64,000 nt of DNA, from assembly GCA_023665865.1 (NCBI GenBank), contig JAMPDC010000001.1, forward strand, positions 2,364,021 to 2,428,020, written 5' to 3'. Positions 17,648 through 27,480 of this stretch are shown here, piece after piece (position 1 is the stretch's first letter; each line of letters begins with the position of its first letter). The position numbers and the translations under genes were made by a program. The notes under the pieces were generated by a model. That model saw only the letters and a program-made list of their open reading frames with translations. It was not told the origin of the DNA and ran no database searches. Origin of the DNA: Staphylococcus sp. (GTDB lineage Bacteria > Bacteroidota > Bacteroidia > Bacteroidales > Muribaculaceae).

Positions 17648-17665
17648 TTGGCATTTTGTTTGCTG
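17648..17665 (+). promoter_or_regulatory. sigma-54-type promoter upstream of htpG
   Basis: TTGGCATTTTGTTTGCTG carries the -24 GG (17650-17651) and -12 GC (17662-17663) exactly ten bases apart and matches the RpoN consensus TTGGCAC-N5-TTGC at all but one core base. The start would be near 17675, giving a leader of about 70 bases before the htpG ATG. A TGTCA element occurs twice upstream (near 17605 and 17635), possibly for an activator. No TAnnTTTG box is seen. Confidence 0.55.
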
Positions 17666-17746
17666 TATTGTTATAGTGTAAGCGGTACTATATGTAGTAA
17701 CGCTTTAACCACACAGACAATATTAAATTTAAAATTCAAATAAGAT

Positions 17747-19789
17747 ATGCAAAAAGGACAGATTGGAGTAACTACCGAAAATATCTTTCCGGTAATTAAA
17801 AAATTTCTCTATTCCGATCACGAAATTTTTCTACGTGAACTTGTTTCAAACGCCATTGACGCGACACAGAAGCTGAAGACTCTCGCTTCATTTGGCGAAT
17901 TTAAGGGTGAACTTGGCGAAATGGCAGTCCGTGTCAGCATTGACAAAGAGGCCGGCACGCTTACCGTCAGCGACCACGGCATCGGCATGACCGCTGAAGA
18001 TATCGACAAATACATCAACCAGATAGCATTTTCAGGCGCGGAGGAATTTGTCAACAAATATAAAGACAACGCAAACGCCATCATAGGTCACTTCGGCCTC
18101 GGTTTCTATTCGGCCTTTATGGTAGCCAAGAAGGTCGAAATCCGTTCTCTCAGTTACAAGGAGGGAGCCCAAGCCGTCAAATGGGATTGCGACGGCAGCC
18201 CGGAATATTCCATGGAACCTACTGACAAGGCAACGCGTGGAACCGACATCATCCTCTATCTTGACGATGACAACAAGGAGTTTCTCGAGCAGGCACGTAT
18301 CGACACACTTCTGAAAAAATATTGCCGCTTCCTGCCCGTTCCAGTTATCTCTGGTAAAGTGCAGGAATGGAAAGATGGCAAGTATGTTGATACAGACAAA
18401 GACAATGTGGTCAACGACACTGAGCCGACATGGACTAAAAAGCCCTCGGAACTTACCGATGAAGACTATAAGAAGTTTTATCACGAACTCTATCCCGGTC
18501 AGGAAGATCCCTTGTTCTGGATCCATCTCAATGTCGACTATCCCTTCACATTGACCGGCATCCTCTTCTTCCCGAAAATCAAAAGCAACCTCGACATCCG
18601 TAAGGACCGTATCCAGCTCTATTGCAATCAGGTGTTTGTCACCGATTCGGTAGAGGGCGTTGTCCCTGAATTCATGATGCTCCTGCAAGGTGTCATTGAT
18701 TCCCCCGACATCCCCCTCAACGTCTCCCGTTCATATCTCCAAAGCGATACTGCCGTAAAGAAAATTTCCGGCTACATCACCAAGAAGGTTGCCTCACGAC
18801 TCGATGAGCTGTTTAAAGAAAACCGCGCCGATTTCGAATCGAAATGGGATGACATCAAGATCTTCATTGAATACGGAATGCTCACAGATGAGAAATTCTG
18901 CGATTCGGCCCTGAAGTTTACCCTTCTCCGTGACACTGAAAGCAAATATTTCACTCTGGAAGAATACCGGACACTCGTCGAAGCCTCACAGACGGATAAA
19001 GACGGTAATGTCGTCTATATTTACGCGACGGATGTGACCGCTCAATACAACTACATCCAGGCCGCCAACGAGAAGGGTTACAATGTCCTCCTGATGGATG
19101 GCCAGCTTGACGGTCATTTCATCTCCCTGCTCGAAAGCAAGCTTGAAAAGACCCGTTTCGTCCGTGTCGACAGCGATGTGGCCGAGAAACTGATCCCGAA
19201 GGAAGGAGAACAGGACAGTGGCCTCAACCCGCAGCAGATTTCCCTGATGACCACAGTATTCCGCAGCCAGCTCCCGAGTGTCGATAAGGCGGATTTCCTC
19301 GTATCGTTCGAGGCTCTTGACCCGGCAGCCAACCCGATCCTCATCACCCAGAATGAGTATATGCGACGCATGAAGGATATGGCATCGACACAACCGGGCA
19401 TGAGTTTCTATGCAGAACTTCCCGATAGCTACAATCTCATTGTCAACACAAAGCATCCCGTGATTGTCAATATTCTTAACGAAGCTGAGACAGCTCTTGC
19501 CGATCAGCTCGCACCTCTCAATGCGACTATTGACGCTGACAACGAGCGCATTACTATCATCCGTTCGGGAATAAAAGATAATAAGCCCACTGACGAACAG
19601 GCCGCTGAAGAAAAGCGTCTGACAGAAAACGTAGAGAAAATCCGCAAAGAAAAGGATGAGATAATAAGCAAATATGCAGCTGAAAAGCCGGTCGTAAAAC
19701 AAGCTATTGATCTCGCTCTTCTTGCAAACGGACTCCTTCGAGGCCGTGATCTCAGCGAATTTATCAAACGCTCGGTCAGCATGCTATGA
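17747..19789 (+). CDS. htpG: molecular chaperone HtpG (Hsp90 family)
   Basis: HtpG is the bacterial Hsp90, an ATP-driven dimeric chaperone. The 680-residue protein has the GHKL ATPase motifs ELVSNAIDATQKL, SDHGIGMT and GHFGLGFYSAFMVA, then the middle domain with PLFWIHLNVDYPF and NVSRSYLQSD, and a C-terminal dimerisation region. It is somewhat longer than the E. coli protein because of charged insertions around residue 220 and near the C-terminus (NKPTDEQAAEEKRL). It stands alone between a likely sigma-54 promoter and an intrinsic terminator. Confidence 0.97.
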   Translation: MQKGQIGVTTENIFPVIKKFLYSDHEIFLRELVSNAIDATQKLKTLASFGEFKGELGEMAVRVSIDKEAGTLTVSDHGIGMTAEDIDKYINQIAFSGAEEFVNKYKDNANAIIGHFGLGFYSAFMVAKKVEIRSLSYKEGAQAVKWDCDGSPEYSMEPTDKATRGTDIILYLDDDNKEFLEQARIDTLLKKYCRFLPVPVISGKVQEWKDGKYVDTDKDNVVNDTEPTWTKKPSELTDEDYKKFYHELYPGQEDPLFWIHLNVDYPFTLTGILFFPKIKSNLDIRKDRIQLYCNQVFVTDSVEGVVPEFMMLLQGVIDSPDIPLNVSRSYLQSDTAVKKISGYITKKVASRLDELFKENRADFESKWDDIKIFIEYGMLTDEKFCDSALKFTLLRDTESKYFTLEEYRTLVEASQTDKDGNVVYIYATDVTAQYNYIQAANEKGYNVLLMDGQLDGHFISLLESKLEKTRFVRVDSDVAEKLIPKEGEQDSGLNPQQISLMTTVFRSQLPSVDKADFLVSFEALDPAANPILITQNEYMRRMKDMASTQPGMSFYAELPDSYNLIVNTKHPVIVNILNEAETALADQLAPLNATIDADNERITIIRSGIKDNKPTDEQAAEEKRLTENVEKIRKEKDEIISKYAAEKPVVKQAIDLALLANGLLRGRDLSEFIKRSVSML

Positions 19790-19830
19790 TTATGATCTAA
19801 TCTACATACTATCATATAATAACTCTCTGA

Positions 19831-19865
19831 AACTCCCGTACCGTCTATGGTGTCGGGAGTTTTTT
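19831..19865 (+). terminator. intrinsic terminator after htpG
   Basis: ACTCCCG and CGGGAGT form a stem, with an inner ACC/GGT pairing in the loop, followed by TTTTTT. It lies about 45 bases after the htpG stop. Confidence 0.8.
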
Positions 19866-19893
19866 CATGCGCTTTATATATCTTTTAACTTAC

Positions 19894-19931
19894 ATGTGCT
19901 TATTTTGGGCACATAACTCACGTTAAATTTG
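19894..19931 (+). promoter_or_regulatory. promoter and small palindrome before the 73-residue gene
   Basis: TAAATTTG (19924-19931) is a good -7 box 38 bases before the ATG. A TTTG lies at 19904-19907, closer than the usual spacing. An inverted repeat ATGTGC-N9-GCACAT (19894-19914) covers the -33 region and could be an operator. Confidence 0.5.
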
Positions 19932-19969
19932 CATCATCGATTCAACTTACTCTCTAAACTCATACAACC

Positions 19970-20191
19970 ATGAACGCCTCAATCATTATCTCTCCCCGCG
20001 TCATAGACACCATCAATTCCCTGCAGCCGACCGACCGGACTTCAATCAGCAATGCGCTAAGCATGGAATTCATCCTCGGACAAAACCCGGAAAACACGCT
20101 GACACCTATGCAAAACATCATCTATGCCGTCATCCGCTTCTATGTCAACCAGGATTCCAGACGGCAGATTGATGGCGTAAAAGTGTCATGA
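19970..20191 (+). CDS. conserved-looking small protein of unknown function
   Basis: This 73-residue protein has a convincing gene setting: its own TAAATTTG promoter box and a hairpin after it. The sequence begins MNASIIISPRVIDTINSLQP, then has a polar helix (TDRTSISNALSMEFI) and a TPMQNIIYAVIRFYVNQD helix, and ends in a basic tail. It has no signal peptide, membrane helix or cysteine. I recognise no domain. The helical, slightly amphipathic pattern suits a small cytoplasmic protein. It lies alone between htpG and the convergent GHL10 gene. Confidence 0.6.
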   Translation: MNASIIISPRVIDTINSLQPTDRTSISNALSMEFILGQNPENTLTPMQNIIYAVIRFYVNQDSRRQIDGVKVS

Positions 20192-20234
20192 AAGCTTCTA
20201 TATTACTGACAACTCTTGATTCGTTCAAAACAAC

Positions 20235-20267
20235 GGCGTGACTTCTCTGTGAAAGAAAGGTCACGCC
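20235..20267. terminator. hairpin between convergent genes (bidirectional terminator candidate)
   Basis: GGCGTGAC (20235-20242) and GTCACGCC (20260-20267) form a perfect 8-bp stem between the convergent ends at 20191 and 20299. T-richness is weak on the plus strand; GTTGTTTTG follows on the minus strand. Confidence 0.5.
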
Positions 20268-20298
20268 ATCATTAAACATTTTGACCAGTCACTCCAAT

Positions 20299-21810
20299 CT
20301 ATGGCAGGAAAACCGGCTCGGATTCTACAGAGAAGCCTGACAATGTGGTAACAGCATACGACATTCCGGCCGGCACAACCGCCGAGGACTCATAAGAAAT
20401 CTTTAAGAGATACTGCCCGCTGATACCGTCACCGTCATCATCCATAAGCTCATCCTTGCCCAAATGACGGGGGAAGGCATAAACAGCGTAGCGCACAGGC
20501 GAATCTACTGCATCAGGACTCCGCCATGTGAGCACTCCGCTTTTCAACGAAAGGGCTCCCGGTGATTCAGGTCGGTCATCCTCGCCGTAACACATCGGAG
20601 GAGTCATGACTTTTGTGTCGAAGCATCCGGAAATATCGCCGGATATTTTAGGAAGAAATTTAGCGCTGTATAGCACCGTGCCTCTGTTGCCATCAATCTG
20701 ACGGCTACGGTTGACATAGACCTGCCTCAACAACTCATCACGCTGCTCACGAGTGTTATTCTTTTCGAGAGGGGCAAGAGTCATGCTTGAATAAAAATGG
20801 CAGCCATAGAATGTGGCAGCGTCATTCCACCATTGGGCCACAGGCACGTATGGCGCTGTCTGATGTGAAGTCGACCAATATATCTGCGGCGATATGAAAT
20901 CGACCGTGCGCTGATAGAGCCAACCGAGCGGATCGGAATAAATCTCACTATATTGCCAATCGTCAGCCTTTACATCACAGCTTTCCATACCCCATTTCAA
21001 AGCCGAAGTATGGATTTTGCCGGCGACTCCCGCCGGTGAAATTCCAAATCTGACTCCTGGATGAGTATCTGCTATCATCGCATGGACATCGGCCACGACC
21101 TTGTGGACATTGGCACGGCGCCAATCGCCAAAGCTCATCCATGGTGATTCCTTGCGCCATAGATCGTAGTCCGCAGCCGCAGAAGTTTCAGGGATACGGT
21201 TAGGATAAAAATAGTCGTCAAACACAAGGCCATCTACAGCATAACCATCCACAATCTCACGACAGATATCCACTACGTGCTGCCTGACATCCTCAAGACC
21301 CGGATTCAACACCGTATAATTATCATATTTCAGCAACCAACCTTTGCGTTTCCACTCTTTGTCAGGCTCGCTGTCATAATTGGCACCGGAACTCCATCTA
21401 AACGGATTGACCCAGGCGTAACATTCGAGGCCACGCTTATGACACTCCTCCACTACAAAGCCAAGCGGATCCCATCCGGGATCAAGCCCCCTCTTTCCTG
21501 ACACAAAGCTCGACCATGGCTCAAGTGAAGACTTATACATCACATCGGCCATTCCGCGCACCTGAAAAAAAACAGTCGTCAGATTGAGCGACTCACATCT
21601 GTCGAGAATCTCAAGCAACTCTCCCTGCTGCCGTGAGCGGACACTCTCAGTAGTGCCCCTCACCGACGGCCAGTCGATGCCCCATACAGTAGCAAGCCAC
21701 ACTCCGCGCATCTCACGCTTTGGCGACGAGGCCGCCGTGTCAAAATTGACACAAAGAAGCCCCAACGACAGGAGTACGGACGACAATATCACCTTAAAAT
21801 ACTTTTTCAT
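20299..21810 (-). CDS. secreted GHL10-family (DUF187) glycoside hydrolase-like protein
   Basis: The 503-residue protein has a signal peptide (about 1-28) followed by a GHL10 TIM barrel starting with REMRGVWLATVWGIDWPS, the standard N-terminal signature of this family. Further marks are TVFFQVRGMADVMY, ECYAWVNPFRW, the probable active-site strand VDGLVFDDYFYPN, and GISPAGVAG. A C-terminal module (about 420-503) with PESPGALSLKSGVLTWRSP resembles a fibronectin-type III-like sheet. Known relatives act on cell-wall or bacterial polysaccharides; the substrate here is unknown. It is divergent from bamD, with a 10-bp inverted repeat between the two promoters. Confidence 0.85.
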   Translation of the reverse strand: MKKYFKVILSSVLLSLGLLCVNFDTAASSPKREMRGVWLATVWGIDWPSVRGTTESVRSRQQGELLEILDRCESLNLTTVFFQVRGMADVMYKSSLEPWSSFVSGKRGLDPGWDPLGFVVEECHKRGLECYAWVNPFRWSSGANYDSEPDKEWKRKGWLLKYDNYTVLNPGLEDVRQHVVDICREIVDGYAVDGLVFDDYFYPNRIPETSAAADYDLWRKESPWMSFGDWRRANVHKVVADVHAMIADTHPGVRFGISPAGVAGKIHTSALKWGMESCDVKADDWQYSEIYSDPLGWLYQRTVDFISPQIYWSTSHQTAPYVPVAQWWNDAATFYGCHFYSSMTLAPLEKNNTREQRDELLRQVYVNRSRQIDGNRGTVLYSAKFLPKISGDISGCFDTKVMTPPMCYGEDDRPESPGALSLKSGVLTWRSPDAVDSPVRYAVYAFPRHLGKDELMDDDGDGISGQYLLKISYESSAVVPAGMSYAVTTLSGFSVESEPVFLP

Positions 21811-21846
21811 CTATATGACATGAATTGCGATTCGATTTTTGCAATA

Positions 21847-21854
21847 CAAAATTA
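21847..21854 (-). promoter_or_regulatory. promoter -7 box for the GHL10 gene
   Basis: The minus strand reads TAATTTTG here, 36 bases upstream of the GHL10 start codon, matching TAnnTTTG. Confidence 0.55.
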
Positions 21855-21885
21855 GCGTTTTTAATTGGCAAACCATCCTGCAACA

Positions 21886-21920
21886 CCCCAATAATATTAA
21901 AATTATCAAAATTATTGGGG
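21886..21920. repeat. 10-bp inverted repeat between the GHL10 and bamD promoters
   Basis: CCCCAATAAT (21886-21895) and ATTATTGGGG (21911-21920) are exact reverse complements with an AT-rich 15-base spacer. The repeat sits upstream of both divergent -7 boxes and is placed as a shared operator would be. Confidence 0.5.
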
Positions 21921-21950
21921 TCACATAGCATGAATGTGACAGAAAAACGT

Positions 21951-21958
21951 TAAATTTG
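21951..21958 (+). promoter_or_regulatory. bamD promoter -7 box
   Basis: TAAATTTG matches TAnnTTTG, 53 bases before the bamD ATG at 22012. Confidence 0.6.
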
Positions 21959-22011
21959 CAAGTTGAAAAATCAATTCTCACAGACCACAATTCAACCCAG
22001 TGATCACTAAA

Positions 22012-22812
22012 ATGCGAAAATATCTCGTCATGCTTGCAGCTTCCATGCTCTTTGCGTCCTGCGGAGAGTACCAACGTGTGCTCAAGAGCAATGACCCTGA
22101 TTACCGACTCGATTTCGCCAAGCGAGCTTTCGAGGAAAAGAAATATACCCAGGCCTCCACAGCGCTTGAAGATGTCATAACCCAGTTCAGAGGTTCAGAA
22201 AAAGCAGAGGATGCCATATACCTCGTGGCGCTTTCCAACTACGAGAACAAAGACTACGAAACTTCAGGAGAGTATTTCAAGATGTACTACAGCCGTTTCC
22301 CGAAAGGAAAATACTCTGAGCTTGCACGATTCTACAGCGGATATGGCTACTATCTTGATTCCCCGGATCCACAGCTTGACCAATCAGGGACCATCAGAGC
22401 AATCGAAGAACTGCAGTCGTTTCTCGACTATTTTCCTAAGAGCGACAAGGTATCCATCGCCCAAAACGCCATATTCGAGCTACAGGACAAGTTGACACTC
22501 AAGCAACTCGAAAACGCCCAGCTCTATTACAACATGGGCACATATCGCGGCAATAATTACGAAAGCGCTGTGATTGTTGCTAAAAACGCGATCAAGGATT
22601 ACCCTTACTCCAAATATAAAGAAGATCTTGAACTCCTCGTGCTCAAAGCACGCTTCCAGGAGGCACGAGAAAGCATCGACGAAAAAAAAGCCGACCGCTT
22701 CCGTGAAGTCATCGATGAGTATTACTCATACATCAACAACTACCCCGACACCCCCAACCGCGAGGAAGCTGACAACATCTACAAGATTGCCCAGCGCTAC
22801 ACAAAAGAATAA
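22012..22812 (+). CDS. bamD: outer membrane assembly lipoprotein BamD
   Basis: BamD is the essential lipoprotein partner of BamA in inserting outer-membrane barrels. From the ATG at 22012 the product is 266 residues; a GTG four codons earlier is possible but less likely. The signal sequence ends in the lipobox LFASCGEY, with the lipidated cysteine at residue 17. The rest is a chain of TPR-like helical repeats (FAKRAFEEKKYTQASTALED, SNYENKDYETSGEYFKMYYS, IEELQSFLDYFPKS, DRFREVIDEYYSYINNYP). The length fits the family. The omega-like gene follows after 55 bases and may share the transcript. Confidence 0.95.
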   Translation: MRKYLVMLAASMLFASCGEYQRVLKSNDPDYRLDFAKRAFEEKKYTQASTALEDVITQFRGSEKAEDAIYLVALSNYENKDYETSGEYFKMYYSRFPKGKYSELARFYSGYGYYLDSPDPQLDQSGTIRAIEELQSFLDYFPKSDKVSIAQNAIFELQDKLTLKQLENAQLYYNMGTYRGNNYESAVIVAKNAIKDYPYSKYKEDLELLVLKARFQEARESIDEKKADRFREVIDEYYSYINNYPDTPNREEADNIYKIAQRYTKE

Positions 22813-22867
22813 CCTACCGGTCGGAATAAAATAAAAAAGCTGAAATATATTTAACCACAGAGATATA

Positions 22868-23203
22868 ATGGACTACAAGAAGACCAACGCACCTCTCAAC
22901 ACCCAGACCCGCGACCTCATCAGCATGAGTGAGGATACCGGCAATGTCTATGAGACTGTATGTATCATCGCCAAACGTTCGAATCAGATTGCAGGCGAGA
23001 TGAAACACGACCTTGAAAAGAAACTCCAGGAGTTTGCCTCTCTGAGCGACAACCTTGAGGAGATCTCCGAGAACCGCGAGCAGATTGAGATCTCTCGCTT
23101 CTACGAGCGCCTCCCCAAGCCCACACTCATCGCTACTCAGGAATATCTCGACCACAAAATCCACTTCCGCAACCCTGCGAAAGACAATCTCAACCTTGAC
23201 TAA
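22868..23203 (+). CDS. rpoZ: RNA polymerase omega-like subunit (Rpb6/RpoZ family)
   Basis: The 111-residue protein matches the Bacteroidetes form of the omega/Rpb6 subunit. It begins MDYKKTNAPLNTQTRDL, has the conserved TGNVYETVCIIAKRSNQI stretch, which corresponds to the omega segment that clamps the beta-prime C-terminus, and ends with YERLPKPTLIATQEYLDHK. Omega aids assembly and stability of RNA polymerase. It lies between bamD and rpsO. The family call comes from recalled sequence resemblance, so the symbol is tentative. Confidence 0.8.
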   Translation: MDYKKTNAPLNTQTRDLISMSEDTGNVYETVCIIAKRSNQIAGEMKHDLEKKLQEFASLSDNLEEISENREQIEISRFYERLPKPTLIATQEYLDHKIHFRNPAKDNLNLD

Positions 23204-23256
23204 TAGCCCGAAAGCCAAGGAAAACAGACGGGATACTTGCGAAATAGCGCGCAATA

Positions 23257-23288
23257 TTTGGTAGAATCAAAATAAAATCCTACCTTTG
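23257..23288 (+). promoter_or_regulatory. rpsO promoter
   Basis: TTTG (23257-23260), 20 bases, then TACCTTTG (23281-23288) is a full-consensus Bacteroidetes promoter. The start would be near 23295, leaving a leader of about 50 bases that could hold an S15 autoregulatory element. Confidence 0.75.
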
Positions 23289-23343
23289 TGCGCTCTTTAG
23301 AGCAAACCATATATTTTTATTAACACTTTAAACATCTGTATCA

Positions 23344-23619
23344 ATGCACTTGAACTCTGATGAAAAAGTAGAAATCTTTGAGAAGTACGGTAAGGGCAAG
23401 ACTGACACTGGCTCGCCTGAAGCACAGATTGCATTATTCTCTATCCGTATTGCTCATTTGACTGAACACCTCAAGTCAAATCACAAAGATTATACGACAG
23501 CACGAGCTCTTAAGGCTTTGGTAGGTAAGCGTCGTCGTCTTCTCGACTATCTGATCCGCAAGGACATCAACCGCTACCGTGCCATCATCGCCCAGAAAGA
23601 ACTCGGTATCAGAAAGTAA
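23344..23619 (+). CDS. rpsO: 30S ribosomal protein S15
   Basis: S15 binds the central domain of 16S rRNA early in 30S assembly. The 91-residue protein has the family core: GKGKTDTGSPEAQIALFS, the HLTEHLKSNHKDY loop that touches the rRNA three-way junction, and LVGKRRRLLDYL. Length is normal. It is a single-gene unit with a strong promoter and its own terminator. Confidence 0.98.
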   Translation: MHLNSDEKVEIFEKYGKGKTDTGSPEAQIALFSIRIAHLTEHLKSNHKDYTTARALKALVGKRRRLLDYLIRKDINRYRAIIAQKELGIRK

Positions 23620-23658
23620 TTCTTCCCGCAACGGAAAGATTCTACTTGAAGATCACAA

Positions 23659-23695
23659 AAAGCCGTCCCGTTCCAAGAACCGGACGGCTTTCTTA
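23659..23695 (+). terminator. intrinsic terminator after rpsO
   Basis: AAAGCCGTCC (23659-23668) pairs perfectly with GGACGGCTTT (23682-23691), followed by TCTT. Confidence 0.8.
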
Positions 23696-23816
23696 TTATA
23701 CAAACCTTGCTGCACCACCGTCACTCCTCCGCGACAGGGAGACATCAGTCAACGAAATCTTAAAAAATAAAAAGTTTGATTTTTTTGGAAGGAAAACGGC
23801 CATTTTTTTATTCATA

Positions 23817-23841
23817 TAGTGAGTAATTTTCACTACCTTTG
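23817..23841 (+). promoter_or_regulatory. purH promoter with adjoining palindrome
   Basis: TACCTTTG (23834-23841) is the -7 box. Just upstream, and overlapping it by two bases, is TAGTGA-N7-TCACTA (23817-23835), an inverted repeat placed where a repressor would block RNA polymerase. Confidence 0.55.
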
Positions 23842-23889
23842 CACTTTCAAATATCACAGTTTCCAAAACAAGTTCAGAAATTTATAACG

Positions 23890-25434
<1,545 letters not shown>

Positions 25435-25442
25435 TCTCCTAT

Positions 25443-25470
25443 CCCTGCCGGAATAACCCCCGGCAGGGTT
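25443..25470 (+). terminator. intrinsic terminator after purH
   Basis: CCCTGCCGG (25443-25451) pairs with CCGGCAGGG (25460-25468) across an 8-base loop; only three Ts follow. It separates purH from the rod-shape operon. Confidence 0.65.
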
Positions 25471-25497
25471 TCACACATACAAACCTCAATATTACTA

Positions 25498-26517
25498 ATG
25501 GGATTATTTTCATTCACAAAAGAAATCGCTATTGACCTCGGTACAGCCAATACGATTATCATACACAATGACAAAATTGTCATTGACGAGCCGTCGATTG
25601 TCGCTCTTGAGAAGCGCACCGGCAAGCTCATAGCCGTCGGCCGAGAAGCCAAGCTCATGCAAGGCAAGGAAAACGATGGCATTGAGACAATCCGTCCTCT
25701 CCGCAAAGGTGTAATCGCCAACTTCAATGCCGCAGAGATGATGATACGCGGCCTTATCAAGAAAGCCAGTTCAAAAAGCAACTGGTTCTCACCATCGATG
25801 AAAATGGTAGTAGGTATTCCCTCCGGCTCGACCGAAGTTGAGATCCGTGCCGTCCGCGACTCCTCGGAGCATGCCGGTGGCCGCGATGTCTACATGATCT
25901 ATGAGCCGATGGCAGCAGCCCTCGGTATCGGCATTGACGTCCTCGCACCCCAGGGCAACATGATCGTTGATATAGGTGGTGGCACGACTGAGATCGCAGT
26001 CATCTCGCTTGGTGGCATCGTCTCAAACAAGAGCATCCAGGTAGCAGGCGACGACCTTACTGACGACATCATGGAACACATGAGCCGCGTCCACAACGTG
26101 AAGGTCGGCGAACGCACTGCGGAACAGATCAAAATCCATGTAGGTTCAGCACTCACCGAGCTTGAGAATCCGCCGGAAGACTTCATTGTCCACGGTCCCA
26201 ACAAGATGACAGCCTTACCGATGGAAGTACCCGTAAGCTATCAGGAGATCTCACACTGTATCGAAAAATCGATCTCCCGCATAGAAGCTGCCGTGCTTCA
26301 AGCTCTCGACGAGACCCCTCCGGAACTCTACTCCGACATTGTGATGAACGGTATCTTCCTTGCAGGCGGTGGAGCCATGCTCCGCGGTCTCGACAAGCGT
26401 CTGACCGACAAAATCGGCATCCAATTCCATATTGCCGAAGATCCTCTTCTTGCAGTGGCAAAGGGTACCGGAGTCGCGCTCAAAAATATTGAGACATTCT
26501 CCTTCCTCATCCGCTAA
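25498..26517 (+). CDS. mreB: rod shape-determining protein MreB
   Basis: MreB is the bacterial actin that organises elongation of the sidewall. The 339-residue protein has the actin-fold phosphate loops IAIDLGTANTIIIH and MIVDIGGGTTEIAVISLGG, the GIPSGSTEVEIRAVRDSSEH segment and the adenosine loop FLAGGGAMLRGLD. It heads a five-gene set, mreB-mreC-mreD-mrdA-rodA, with a 102-base gap to mreC. A cytoplasmic filament tied to the membrane complex made by its neighbours is the standard role. Confidence 0.98.
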   Translation: MGLFSFTKEIAIDLGTANTIIIHNDKIVIDEPSIVALEKRTGKLIAVGREAKLMQGKENDGIETIRPLRKGVIANFNAAEMMIRGLIKKASSKSNWFSPSMKMVVGIPSGSTEVEIRAVRDSSEHAGGRDVYMIYEPMAAALGIGIDVLAPQGNMIVDIGGGTTEIAVISLGGIVSNKSIQVAGDDLTDDIMEHMSRVHNVKVGERTAEQIKIHVGSALTELENPPEDFIVHGPNKMTALPMEVPVSYQEISHCIEKSISRIEAAVLQALDETPPELYSDIVMNGIFLAGGGAMLRGLDKRLTDKIGIQFHIAEDPLLAVAKGTGVALKNIETFSFLIR

Positions 26518-26619
26518 GGGTCCCCGTCACTTCAATATCTGCAACTATAATTTGGCTGTGGCCGTTATTCATTTTAACGGCCCGGCCGATATTTTGTCAA
26601 CAAGCATATTTTCCGAAAA

Positions 26620-27474
26620 TTGAGCGAGCTCCTAAAGTTTTTCGTCAAATATAGCTCATGGTTTCTCTTTGCCATCTATCTGGTGGCCGGATTTGCCCTG
26701 CTCTTCTCGCGCAATCCGTTTCAACACCATGTCTACCTTTCGTCGGCCAATGTCGTCGCATCAAGCGTCTACAAGGCCACGAACAATGTGACGTCATACT
26801 TTTCCCTACGCGACATCAACGAAGATCTCCAACACCGCAACTCTGAGCTTGAACTTGAAAATTACAGGTTGAAAAATGTAATCCGTGATTACAAGGAAAA
26901 GCTATATGCCGATACGATGACTGTCGACTCAGCCTTGTCGCGCTATCACTTTCTCATAGCACATGTCATCAACAATTCCATCAACCATGCCTATAACTAC
27001 ATCACTATTGAAAAAGGGCGTCTCGACGGCATCGAGCCTGAGATGGGTGTGATGGATCAGAATGGCATCGTCGGTATTGTGAATGTCGTCACTGACCATA
27101 CAGCACGTCTGATCTCCGTTCTCAATCCCTATCTGCGGCTCTCATGCAAAGTCAAAGGAGAGGATCAGGTCGGCTCGCTCGTCTGGGACGGGCGCGATCC
27201 GGGCGAAGCGATACTTGAAGAGCTCCCCAAACACGCCAAATTTGTCAAAGGTGATACTGTTGTGACCAGTGGTTTCTCCTCAGTTTTCCCCGAGGGTGTT
27301 CCGGTAGGCACAATCCTGTCCGGCACACGCGACCGTGAGGACAATTTCTATACTCTACGCATCAAACTCTTCACCGACTTCTCCACGCTGTCGACAGTGC
27401 GTGTCATCCGCGACAATATGAAAGAGGAGCTTGCGATAGCTGAGAAAGAACTTGAAATCAAAAACATAAATTGA
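26620..27474 (+). CDS. mreC: rod shape-determining protein MreC
   Basis: MreC is a bitopic membrane protein linking MreB to PBP2 and RodA. The 284-residue product begins at a TTG (LSELLKFFVKYSSWFLF by codon), with the membrane helix at about 12-30, a coiled coil (about 60-95, with EDLQHRNSELELENYRLKN) and a beta-barrel pair domain containing VINNSINHAYNYITIEKG and VTSGFSSVFPEGVPVGTI. No ATG in the frame precedes the membrane helix, which supports the TTG start. It is second in the mre operon, six bases before mreD. Confidence 0.93.
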   Translation: MSELLKFFVKYSSWFLFAIYLVAGFALLFSRNPFQHHVYLSSANVVASSVYKATNNVTSYFSLRDINEDLQHRNSELELENYRLKNVIRDYKEKLYADTMTVDSALSRYHFLIAHVINNSINHAYNYITIEKGRLDGIEPEMGVMDQNGIVGIVNVVTDHTARLISVLNPYLRLSCKVKGEDQVGSLVWDGRDPGEAILEELPKHAKFVKGDTVVTSGFSSVFPEGVPVGTILSGTRDREDNFYTLRIKLFTDFSTLSTVRVIRDNMKEELAIAEKELEIKNIN

Positions 27475-27480
27475 TCCGAG

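Noticed and set aside
18986-19702. A 238-codon minus-strand frame inside htpG
   Set aside because: Cysteine-rich shadow translation of htpG codons with no recognisable domain.
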